NCBI GenBank assembly: GCA_964433905.1
Contig: CAYSSM010000005.1
Span: 1 to 37,328 of the forward strand
Source: CAYSSM01 sp964433905
GTDB taxonomy: Bacteria; Patescibacteriota; UBA1384; UBA12157; JAENIV01
DNA: 37,328 bases
Direction: 5' to 3'
The notes beneath the pieces were generated by a model. That model was given only the letters and a program-made list of their open reading frames with translations, made no database searches and was not told the origin of the DNA. Below, piece by piece: positions 8,016 through 14,512 of the stretch; within the stretch, counting starts at the first letter, position 1, and every line of letters begins with the position of its first letter. The translations under genes were made by a program, and so were the position numbers.

Positions 8016-8321
8016 TTACCTTACGATTGTTTGAACATAACCGACGATCACCAGGGCCAAAAGAACAATCACAATTCCGATAACAGCGTTAATCAAAGCA
8101 GTGCGTCCTTTGGTGGCTTTCTCGGCATCGCCGCCGGCGGTAATGTACAAAACACCGCCATAGATGAGATAGATAACTGCCAAAAAACCCACAACCCACA
8201 AAATCTTAATCACGATATTAGCCGCCATTGACTTTAGGTCACTCACGCCTGTAATCGGATTAATAATCGGGGTGATATCACTGGCTGATATGGCATACGC
8301 TTTCCCAATTAAGTTAACCAT
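8016..8321 (-). CDS. Small T4SS-pilin-like membrane protein
   Basis: A 101-residue protein with two hydrophobic segments separated by a short polar turn containing ITAGGDAEKATKGR. This is the layout of the small pilin-like proteins (T4SS_pilin/VirB2-TrbC-like) abundant in Patescibacteria. A hydrophobic N-terminal stretch ending AYA could act as a signal peptide. The start is secured by GAGGAGGTAAA just before the ATG. It is the last gene of the minus-strand cluster and shares the glycine/alanine-spaced second helix with 8353-8619, 8801-9586 and 9586-9888. The role as pilin subunit is inferred from family resemblance. Confidence 0.75.
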   Translation of the reverse strand: MVNLIGKAYAISASDITPIINPITGVSDLKSMAANIVIKILWVVGFLAVIYLIYGGVLYITAGGDAEKATKGRTALINAVIGIVIVLLALVIVGYVQTIVR

Positions 8322-8352
8322 TTTACCTCCTCAAAAGTTTATTTATATTAAT

Positions 8353-8619
8353 TTACAATAGATTTTTTAAAGTGAGAATGACAATTTCGCTTAAGGCGAT
8401 GACAATAATGCCGACAATCGCCCACATAATCACCGTTTTGCCTTTTTGAGCTTTTTCTTCGCTGCCGAAAGCGGTGAAGTAATAAAAGGCGCCGATAAGG
8501 ATAAAAATAATCGCAATTCCGCCGCCCAGCGCCAAGCCGATTTTTTGCAGGCGTTCAACAATTGCCAAGATATCATCTAACTTTAAATCTGCCGCCGGTT
8601 TGCCTAATAATATTTCCAT
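8353..8619 (-). CDS. Small T4SS-pilin-like membrane protein
   Basis: This 88-residue protein has two hydrophobic helices, the first containing GLALGGGIAIIFILIGAFYYF and the second AIVGIIVIALSEIVIL. They are joined by AFGSEEKAQKGKT, the same acidic-then-basic turn as in the neighbouring paralogues. No cleavable signal peptide is evident. The Shine-Dalgarno is weak (AAAGAAAG). It sits 31 bases before the next pilin-like gene and is separated from the upstream pilin fusion by a mobile-looking repeat. Confidence 0.7.
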   Translation of the reverse strand: MEILLGKPAADLKLDDILAIVERLQKIGLALGGGIAIIFILIGAFYYFTAFGSEEKAQKGKTVIMWAIVGIIVIALSEIVILTLKNLL

Positions 8620-8680
8620 GCATTCTTTCTTTAATTATTCAACACTTATTTAAAAAAGTCAAATTATCGAAAAACTTATC

Positions 8681-8803
8681 AAAATGTCATTCTGAGGCTT
8701 CAGCCGAAGAATCTGGCAGTTCATCTGCCAACCTGCATTCGCAGGAGATCCTTCGCCTGACGGCTCAGGATGACAAAGAAAAAACCTTTTTCAACGGTCT
8801 CTA
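8681..8803. repeat. MITE-like element, family M, copy 1
   Basis: This 123-bp sequence is identical, in inverted orientation, to 33202-33324. It is built from back-to-back palindromic parts: GTCATTCTGAGG, GCCGAAGAATCT, GGCAG-TTCAT-CTGCC, CCTGC-ATTCG-GCAGG and GGATCCTTCGCC-like pieces ending TCAGGATGAC. The minus-strand end TAGAGACCGTTGAAAAAGG coincides with the stop codon of the pilin-fusion gene. A diverged copy lies at 14213-14348. Elements with a GTCATCCTGAGC core are widespread between bacterial genes. Confidence 0.85.
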
Positions 8804-9586
8804 CAAAATATTGATAACAAAATTGACGATCGTCACGGAAAGCAAAACGATCACAATGCCGATAATCGCCCATAGAATATTTTTCTTGGCCAGCTCGGCT
8901 TTGGCGGGATCGGCGCCGGCGGTAATATACATCACTCCCGAATAAAGCAGAGCAACGACGGCCAAAAGCCCCATAAAACTTAGCATATAGTTAATAACAA
9001 TGGCGATTAAGGATTTGGTGTCTTTGACATTTTTAATACTGAAAACAAATGTGCCTAAATTGCCAAGGTTAAAAGAGCCGCTCGATGCTGTGTTGGTCGG
9101 CGACGGACTAATTGTACCGCCCGAAGGCGTGGGCGTGGGCTCACTGGCGGCGTTAAGATAATATGCAAGATGATTTTCCAAAAGGATCTTAACCGGTTGA
9201 ACTACATCGCCGGTGTTAGTATTTAAAATGTGAACCGTAATGTAGTGATATCCGGGGCTGCTGCCTGCCGCCTGCGTGTCCCAAGTGTAAGTATGAGTTT
9301 GATTTTGGCCGGCTGCCGGCGGATCCCACCAATCTTTTATATACGGCGTTGCGGCGTTGGGATCGTTGGGGGCCACTGCATCGGAAATATAAAGGACAAC
9401 TCGGTTGGCATTTGCCGGTGATTCGGTAATATTGACCGTTATAGTTATTTTATCGCCGACTTTTCCTCCGGCGCCGGCGGGATTGGCGGTAATAGTAATT
9501 CCGGGACCGGCTTTGGCAGGCGTTGCAAAACTTATTAGTCCGCCAAAAAAAACCAATCCAATTAAATATAAAAAGATTTTTTTCAT
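8801..9586 (-). CDS. Secreted domain fused to T4SS-pilin-like membrane module
   Basis: The 261-residue product has a signal peptide (FLYLIGLVFFGGLISFA, cleavage near PAKA). A beta-rich domain follows, with repeated GDKITITVNIT-like strands and an HTYTWDT segment, resembling an Ig/cadherin-like fold. Next comes a Pro/Thr/Ser linker (PTPTPSGGTISPSPT), and then a pilin-like module with two helices around YITAGADPAKAELAKKN. Thus an exposed domain is displayed on the pilin-like anchor. I chose the ATG at 9584-9586, overlapping the previous stop as TGATG; a TTG directly before it is possible. The stop codon lies at the edge of a repeat element. Confidence 0.72.
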   Translation of the reverse strand: MKKIFLYLIGLVFFGGLISFATPAKAGPGITITANPAGAGGKVGDKITITVNITESPANANRVVLYISDAVAPNDPNAATPYIKDWWDPPAAGQNQTHTYTWDTQAAGSSPGYHYITVHILNTNTGDVVQPVKILLENHLAYYLNAASEPTPTPSGGTISPSPTNTASSGSFNLGNLGTFVFSIKNVKDTKSLIAIVINYMLSFMGLLAVVALLYSGVMYITAGADPAKAELAKKNILWAIIGIVIVLLSVTIVNFVINIL

Positions 9587-9888
9587 CAATAACTTATCCC
9601 GATTACTTTTGTTAAGATAACTCCGGCCAAAATAATTAACGCCAAGCCGACTAAAGCGCCGATAATCAGATCTTTAGCTTGCTTTATGCTGTCGGGATTG
9701 CCTTGCGAGCTGGCGTATAGGTAACCGGCGTAAATAAGCATCATTATTGCCAAAGCGCTGCCGATGCCGATTCCCCAATTGTAAAGCTTGGTAACATAAT
9801 CGCCGACATTGGCGGCATTGCGGAAATCTTCTTCATTTGCCGCCATCGCCGGAGGAATATTCATTAGCAATAAATAGATTAAATTCAT
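9586..9888 (-). CDS. Small T4SS-pilin-like membrane protein
   Basis: A 100-residue protein with a short N-terminal signal (LLLMNIPPAMA), an acidic stretch, and two hydrophobic helices flanking YASSQGNPDSIKQAKD. This is the same architecture as the other three pilin-like proteins here. Its ATG overlaps the stop of the upstream solute-binding protein gene (ATGA), and its own TGA overlaps the ATG of the next gene (TGATG). The three genes are therefore translationally coupled and probably made in matched amounts. Confidence 0.73.
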   Translation of the reverse strand: MNLIYLLLMNIPPAMAANEEDFRNAANVGDYVTKLYNWGIGIGSALAIMMLIYAGYLYASSQGNPDSIKQAKDLIIGALVGLALIILAGVILTKVIGISY

Positions 9889-11180
9889 TGTATTTTTCCT
9901 AATAATTCCGTTACTTTGATGCTGGCGCTGTCTAAAGCCGTTTGAACGCTGGCGCCGGCCAAGACTTGGTTAATCATTTCCTTAAAGATTTTATTAACTT
10001 CTTGGGCATCGGGATTATACCAAGTTCCGGCGGTGGCAAGGGCGATTTTAGTTTCGTTTGACTGGTCGGCATCGGTATTTAAAAGCGCCGGTTGTTTTTT
10101 GCTTACTCGATAATAACTTTGAGCGTTTTCTTTGCTGGTAATAAAATCAACCAATTTCCAGGCCATAAGCTGATTTTTGGATGTTTGCGGCACGGTAAAG
10201 GTTTCGTAAGAGATGAAACTGACGGGATTTTTCGTTTCTTTAACTTGCGGCACGGGATGAATGCTGTATGAAAGCTCAGGACTGATTCTTTTAATGTCAC
10301 TTTCTTTTGAAAGATAATCGATGTAGTAAATAAGTTTATTTTCGGCAAAAGCCCGCAACGGATCGCCTAAAGACGAGTTAAAAGTATAGTCTGAACTGTT
10401 TTTATTAGCAAAACCGGTGTAGGTTTCCAGAGCTTTGGCTCCCGGAAAACTTTCGCCGCCAAACTTATTGATGGCGGTGTGAAAAGTTGCCTGCAGATGG
10501 TCGTCGGAAGTCATTTGAGTGCCGTTTTGGAGCATCATTAAAGTTAAAATGTCGGAAGCGGAAGGAACCGTGTCGGTCCCCAGGCCGGCGACGGAAACGG
10601 AAATTTTATCATTTGATTTTAAGGTGATCAATTTAGCCAGTTCGGCAAGGTCGTCCCAGTTGGCAGGCACCTTGGCGATAAAATCGTCTTGCTCCTGAGT
10701 AAATTCGCGGCCGGTTATGGCTTTTGATTTGGCGTTATAATTACTGAACATTACCAGAGAGTCAGCGGACAATGGGAAACCGTAGACCTTGCCGTCAATA
10801 ATGTTTTCGGTGCTGATTGCTTCGGGATAAGCTTTTTTATAAATTGAGGCGATGTCCTTGGTCGGGCTGGCAGCCAATTTGTCATGGTGTTTTGGCAGCC
10901 AAGTGTTGGGAATGCCCCAAACATCAATTTTGCCGGTGGAGATTAAGTTTAACGATTCAACTTCATAGTTATTCGGGTCTATCTTTTTAAAATTGACTTT
11001 GACTTTGTTGGCGGCTTCAAAAGCGGGAATAATATCGGCGAAATTTTTTTCCTCTTCGTCGTAGGTAATCCAATTGAGTTCGGTCGTTTTATTTTTTCCA
11101 CGGTTACTGGCAAATAAAAGAACGCCAAAAATCACAACCAGAATCAAGGCGCCAATTAAAATGATATATTTTTTGTCCAT
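9885..11180 (-). CDS. Membrane-anchored extracellular solute-binding protein (family 1-like)
   Basis: A 431-residue protein with an N-terminal membrane segment (YIILIGALILVVIFGVLLFA) but no lipobox cysteine, so it is probably anchored by the helix. The rest matches sugar-type ABC solute-binding proteins: ELNWITYDEEE at the start of the first lobe, VWGIPNTW, a YGFPLSADSLVMFSN hinge region, and PQTSKNQLMAWKLVDFITS near the end. The start was set at 11180, where GGAGGGG precedes an ATG; an upstream in-frame ATG lies inside a repeat. No ABC permease or ATPase gene is adjacent, which is odd for a transporter. Instead it is coupled to pilin-like genes, suggesting an adhesion or capture role (inference). 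Confidence 0.85.
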   Translation of the reverse strand: MDKKYIILIGALILVVIFGVLLFASNRGKNKTTELNWITYDEEEKNFADIIPAFEAANKVKVNFKKIDPNNYEVESLNLISTGKIDVWGIPNTWLPKHHDKLAASPTKDIASIYKKAYPEAISTENIIDGKVYGFPLSADSLVMFSNYNAKSKAITGREFTQEQDDFIAKVPANWDDLAELAKLITLKSNDKISVSVAGLGTDTVPSASDILTLMMLQNGTQMTSDDHLQATFHTAINKFGGESFPGAKALETYTGFANKNSSDYTFNSSLGDPLRAFAENKLIYYIDYLSKESDIKRISPELSYSIHPVPQVKETKNPVSFISYETFTVPQTSKNQLMAWKLVDFITSKENAQSYYRVSKKQPALLNTDADQSNETKIALATAGTWYNPDAQEVNKIFKEMINQVLAGASVQTALDSASIKVTELLGKIQ

Positions 11181-11187
11181 TTCCCCT

Positions 11188-11213
11188 CCAACCTTCGCCA
11201 AGGCTACGGTTGG
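11188..11213. repeat. Intergenic hairpin upstream of the solute-binding protein gene
   Basis: CCAACC at 11188-11193 pairs with GGTTGG at 11208-11213, around CTTCGCCAAGGCTACG-like sequence. The motif resembles dispersed hairpins I associate with Patescibacteria, but no second copy is visible in this window. Confidence 0.4.
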
Positions 11214-11292
11214 CAAGCCGCTCCTTGGATTGTCCCTTACAAGCTCATTCTGCGATTAGTAGATAAGAGCGTAGGGGGACACGATATTTATT

Positions 11293-12162
11293 TTAAAGCT
11301 TCAATCCTTTTAAATATTCTCTAAACTCGCCATTGATATCCTCGCGCTGAAGGCCAAAATCAACATTGGCTTTCAGATATTCCAGCTTGTTGCCGGTATC
11401 GTAATATTTAGCATTTTCTATTTCTCTGGCATAAATTTTGTGATTATTCCGAAGCTGGTTTATGCCATCAACCAGCCAAATTTCTCCGCCTTTGCCCGGT
11501 TTAATGTTTCTTAGGGCGTCAAAAATATCCGGAGTTAAAATGTAGGCCCCGTGAGTGGCTAAATCCGAGGGTGCTTCGTCGGGTTCCGGTTTTTCGACAA
11601 TCTCTTCGATTTCGAATATTTTATCTTCTACGGGTTTGATTTTGGCGATGCCATATTTTGCCAAATCTTTTTTATTCTTAATTCTGACGCCGGAAATAAC
11701 CGGATCTTTGAACTTGTCAAACACATCAATCATCTGTTTTAGCCGCGGCGGGGTGGCATAAATAAATTCATCTCCCCACAATACTGCGAACGGTTCGTTG
11801 CCGATGATCGGTTCGGCATTCAAAATCGGCGTGCCGTTGCCGTAGGGGCCCTTCTGGCGGATATAAATGAAATTGGCCAGGCGGGCGATTTTGCGGATTT
11901 CTTCCAATTGTTCGATTTTTCCGGTTTTCTCAAGATAATTTTCCAACTCCAAACAATGGTCAAAATGATCTTCGATGGCTCTTTTATTATAGCCGGTTAC
12001 GATGATAATGTCTTCAATGCCGGAGGCGACCGCTTCCTCGACAACATATTGAATCACCGGCTTATCAATTATCGGCAGCATTTCTTTGGGAGACGCCTTT
12101 GTCATCGGCAAAAATCTTGTGCCGTATCCGGCGGCAGGAATAACCGCTTTTCTTATCTTCAA
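11293..12162 (-). CDS. galU: UTP--glucose-1-phosphate uridylyltransferase
   Basis: The enzyme makes UDP-glucose from UTP and glucose-1-phosphate, feeding surface glycan synthesis. The 289 residues match the family length. The nucleotide-binding loop is PAAGYGTRFLPMTKASPKEM at about residues 9-28, with the pyrophosphorylase Lys in SPKEMLP. Further markers are LWGDEFIY and GAYILTPDIFD. Translation starts at a TTG (12160-12162) after GAGAGGA, a strong site that decides the start. Its product could feed the nucleotide-sugar enzymes at the left end and the glycosyltransferase at 14513. It lies 112 bases upstream of the solute-binding protein gene on the same strand and may be cotranscribed. Confidence 0.95.
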   Translation of the reverse strand: MKIRKAVIPAAGYGTRFLPMTKASPKEMLPIIDKPVIQYVVEEAVASGIEDIIIVTGYNKRAIEDHFDHCLELENYLEKTGKIEQLEEIRKIARLANFIYIRQKGPYGNGTPILNAEPIIGNEPFAVLWGDEFIYATPPRLKQMIDVFDKFKDPVISGVRIKNKKDLAKYGIAKIKPVEDKIFEIEEIVEKPEPDEAPSDLATHGAYILTPDIFDALRNIKPGKGGEIWLVDGINQLRNNHKIYAREIENAKYYDTGNKLEYLKANVDFGLQREDINGEFREYLKGLKL

Positions 12163-12231
12163 TGAAAATCCTCTCTACTAAATACGAAACGATACTAAAA
12201 TACTAAACCTTAAACTTTTGTATTTCCGTAT

Positions 12232-12370
12232 TTATTTTTAGAGGTTGAATACCTCGTAGCTTGCTACGAGGATGAAAACCTATTAAAAACAAACTTTCCC
12301 TTTAGGGATACCTCGTCAGCCGATTCGGTCTGAGCCTCACGGTCGAAGACTTGCTGCGAGGTAGTTTATT
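12232..12370. repeat. Hairpin repeat, family H, expanded copy
   Basis: The left 24 bp (12232-12255) and right 21 bp (12350-12370) are identical to the two ends of the compact copy at 14352-14400. Here they are separated by 94 bp instead of 4. The extra DNA contains a perfect hairpin, CCTCGTAG-CTTG-CTACGAGG (12252-12271), and a second imperfect one bounded by TACCTCG and CGAGGTA. It looks like an element that gained a second unit. It fills most of the galU-hsp20 spacer. Confidence 0.65.
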
Positions 12371-12391
12371 TAGTATTTTGTAGACAACTTT

Positions 12392-12769
12392 TTATTCCGT
12401 TTTTATTTCAATCGTTTTAGTTTTGGTTTTTTCTTGTTTGGGAATGGCGATGGTTAAAATGCCGTTTTTGAGCGTGGCATTGGCTTTATCACCGACGACG
12501 GCTATCGGCAAAACATAGGCGCGCGAAAAAGATCCCCAGTAACACTCTTGACACAGATAATTTTCCCTTTTAATCTCTGTTTGTTCTTTGCGGGCGCCTT
12601 TGATGGTAATGACCTCATCGGTGATGGAAATTTCCAAATCTTCCGGTTTAACCCCGGCGATCGGGGCTTTAATAATGACTTCGTTTTCGTCTTGATAGAC
12701 ATCAACCGCCAATTGTCCTTCGGTTTCTTCCATCCAATCGGGGTTGATGGAAATTGAATCTTCGGCCAT
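12392..12769 (-). CDS. Small heat-shock protein (Hsp20/alpha-crystallin)
   Basis: A cytosolic ATP-independent chaperone that holds unfolded proteins. The start at 12769 follows GGAGGAAG and gives 125 residues; a longer frame upstream lacks family resemblance. The alpha-crystallin domain runs from about residue 18 (LAVDVYQDENEVIIKAPIAG) through VKPEDLEISITDEVITIKG to the conserved LKNGILTIAIPK. The N-terminal arm is short (DSISINPDWMEE). An insertion with two cysteines (YLCQECYWGSF) replaces the usual YGSF-type loop, a form common in environmental bacteria. Its promoter looks like a housekeeping one, and no CIRCE palindrome is seen. Confidence 0.94.
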   Translation of the reverse strand: MAEDSISINPDWMEETEGQLAVDVYQDENEVIIKAPIAGVKPEDLEISITDEVITIKGARKEQTEIKRENYLCQECYWGSFSRAYVLPIAVVGDKANATLKNGILTIAIPKQEKTKTKTIEIKTE

Positions 12770-12818
12770 ACTTCCTCCATTTAACCGTAAGTTAATAATA
12801 TTAATTGTTATCATATCT

Positions 12819-12847
12819 AATATATGCCAACGAGCGAAAATCGTCAA
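12819..12847 (-). promoter_or_regulatory. hsp20 promoter
   Basis: Read on the minus strand: TTGACG (12847-12842), a 17-bp spacer, TATATT (12824-12819). This is sigma70-like, and no heat-shock operator (CIRCE) is present. Confidence 0.65.
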
Positions 12848-12864
12848 GCAAAAGCACATGTGGG

Positions 12865-12892
12865 TTGACAAATATTTTGATTGAGCTACAAT
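12865..12892 (+). promoter_or_regulatory. Promoter of the secreted NBR1-Ig protein gene
   Basis: A perfect TTGACA at 12865-12870, a 16-bp spacer and TACAAT at 12887-12892, ten bases before AGGAGGG. The leader is very short. It is divergent from the hsp20 promoter. Confidence 0.75.
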
Positions 12893-12912
12893 AAAAATAT
12901 TAGGAGGGTTAT

Positions 12913-14022
12913 TTGAAAAAAAACCTTAATTATTTGTTGATAGGTGCTCTATTAGTTTCAGGTTTAACATTAGCCGATTTTGGAAAAATTAATCAAGCTA
13001 AAGCATTCGACGCTAATAATTTAATGTCCGATGCCGAATTTATTGACTATCAAACTTTGGACGCCAACGGCGTGCAGGCATTTTTAAATACTCGCGGCGG
13101 CACCCGATTAAGAACTTTTTCCGAAGGTGGCAGAACGGCAGCGCAAATTATTTCTAGCGCGGCTACGGCTAACAGAATTAACCCGTTTGTTATATTGGCA
13201 ACAATTCAAAAAGAAGAAAGTTTGATTGATTCGAACACAAATTTTGATTATCGCGTAACTTGGGCGATGGGTTACGGCGTGTGTGATTCCTGCTCTTTAG
13301 ACGACCCCAGCGTGGCTCGGTACCGTGGCTTTACCAACCAAATAAATTACGGCGCTTGGCAACTGAAATACAATTATTTGGTTTGGGCGGCTAACGGCTC
13401 AAGCTGGAATGTCGGCAAAACGATGATTATTGATGGCACGGCCATCCGTTTTGCCAATCGGGCGACATCATCTTTATATCGTTATACTCCCCATCTCTCC
13501 GGAAATGGCAGTTTTTACGATATTTATAACCGATATAAAACTTACCGCGCGCCCGCTTCTTATGACGCTAAGCTGATTGTTCAAGTTCCGCGGGCAAATT
13601 ACACCGTTCGGCCGGGGCAAAGATTTATGATGTTGGTTTCTGTGCGCAATACGGGAACGGCAGTTTGGACAAAAGCAGGTGGCAGCCCAATGCGTTTGGG
13701 AAATTATGGCCCTCAAGACAGAGGCTCTGCTTTTACCAATGGAGCAAATGTCCGTTGGGAAATGCTGCAGTCGACGGTCAGACGCAATGGGGTTGGTTCG
13801 TTTAGAATCTACTTTACCGCTCCACAACAAACGGGAGTTTATGTTGAAAAATTCCGTCCGGTGATGGAGGGGATAACTTGGTTAGGGCCTGAAATCACCT
13901 ACACATTTAATGTTACCGGATCGCAGATTAATACCAAGTCAAAAACACCGACAACCACTACACAACCAGCGCCTTCTAAATCGACGATGACGGTCGAAGA
14001 TAAAAGGGCGCTGATAAGATAA
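12913..14022 (+). CDS. Secreted lytic-transglycosylase-like protein with NBR1-type Ig domain
   Basis: A 369-residue exported protein starting at TTG after AGGAGGG. The signal peptide covers about 1-31 and ends NQAKA. Residues about 35-215 resemble a lysozyme-fold wall hydrolase: helical INPFVILATIQKEESLI supplies a possible catalytic Glu, followed by WAMGYGVCD and NYGAWQLKYN, typical of muramidase/transglycosylase cores. Residues about 225-335 match the Ig-like domain first seen in NBR1 (YTVRPGQRFMMLVSVRNTG, W in TAVWTK, and a closing ITYTFNVTG). This is often a wall- or substrate-facing module in bacteria. A Thr/Pro-rich tail follows. The catalytic assignment is inferred from fold-like motifs; the Ig domain is more certain. 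Confidence 0.77.
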   Translation: MKKNLNYLLIGALLVSGLTLADFGKINQAKAFDANNLMSDAEFIDYQTLDANGVQAFLNTRGGTRLRTFSEGGRTAAQIISSAATANRINPFVILATIQKEESLIDSNTNFDYRVTWAMGYGVCDSCSLDDPSVARYRGFTNQINYGAWQLKYNYLVWAANGSSWNVGKTMIIDGTAIRFANRATSSLYRYTPHLSGNGSFYDIYNRYKTYRAPASYDAKLIVQVPRANYTVRPGQRFMMLVSVRNTGTAVWTKAGGSPMRLGNYGPQDRGSAFTNGANVRWEMLQSTVRRNGVGSFRIYFTAPQQTGVYVEKFRPVMEGITWLGPEITYTFNVTGSQINTKSKTPTTTTQPAPSKSTMTVEDKRALIR

Positions 14023-14039
14023 TTAAATTAGATACTTCG

Positions 14040-14173
14040 CCTGAAGGATATTCTTTCACTCTCGGCCTCCCTAACCAGCCTACTCAATGGTTTTCTGTTT
14101 TGTCATCGCCTCCAAGTCTCGACAAAACGAAGCACCATTGAGACCGGCGCTTCGTTCGAGAACATCCTTCAGG
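14040..14173. repeat. Nested inverted repeat, family N, copy A
   Basis: The outer arms CCTGAAGGATATTCT (14040-14054) and AGAACATCCTTCAGG (14159-14173) pair with one mismatch. Middle arms CTCAATGG (14083-14090) and CCATTGAG (14135-14142) pair perfectly. Inner arms GTTTTGTC (14097-14104) and GACAAAAC (14121-14128) also pair perfectly. Between outer and middle arms lies a conserved single-stranded segment, CGGCCTCCCTAACCAGCCTA. Copy B is at 17917-18045. Paired differences between copies keep the stems intact. Confidence 0.8.
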
Positions 14174-14212
14174 CTCATGTTGGGATGAGCTCAAAATCTT
14201 GCTTCAAATTAC

Positions 14213-14348
14213 GAGACCGTTGAAAATGTTTTTTTGATGTCATCCTGAGCCGTCAGGAGAAGGATCTCTGAACTCGTTTCAGGTATACTGGCATTCGCCA
14301 GAGATTCTTCGCTTTGTTTAGAATGACATTTTGGCAATTTTTTAAACA
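14213..14348. repeat. MITE-like element, family M, copy 2 (diverged)
   Basis: It starts GAGACCGTTGAAAATG and contains GTCATCCTGAGCCGTCAGG, then GAAGGATCTC, a different middle (CTGGCATTCGCCAG hairpin), and GATTCTTCG with AGAATGACATTTT. The end pieces match the copies at 8681 and 33202, but the centre differs. Confidence 0.7.
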
Positions 14349-14351
14349 ATC

Positions 14352-14400
14352 TTATTTTTAGAGGTTGAATACCTCAAAGCTTGCTGCGAGGTAGTTTATT
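14352..14400. repeat. Hairpin repeat, family H, compact copy
   Basis: Its left 24 bp and right 21 bp are identical to the ends of the expanded copy at 12232-12370. The arms ACCTC and GAGGT with AGCTTGCT between can form a small hairpin. Confidence 0.65.
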
Positions 14401-14407
14401 ATATTAG

Positions 14408-14465
14408 TTGACACTTATAGATAAATTTTGTGCTAAAATACAAAAAAGAATATTTTTTGTATTTT
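14408..14465 (+). promoter_or_regulatory. Glycosyltransferase promoter overlapped by a perfect inverted repeat
   Basis: TTGACA at 14408-14413 and an extended -10, TGTGCTAAAAT (14429-14439), lie 20 bp apart, a long spacer partly offset by the TG element. AAAATACAAAAAA (14435-14447) and TTTTTTGTATTTT (14453-14465) form a perfect 13-bp inverted repeat with a 5-base loop. It overlaps the -10 and start point. It could be an operator or an early hairpin in the leader. Confidence 0.5.
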
Positions 14466-14512
14466 AGTATGTAAAAAATGAAGCTGCGGTAAGAACACTA
14501 GGATTTATAAAT

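Noticed and set aside
11181..11216. Upstream ATG start for the solute-binding protein
   Set aside because: The extra 12 residues come from a hairpin repeat, while the ATG at 11180 has GGAGGGG in front.
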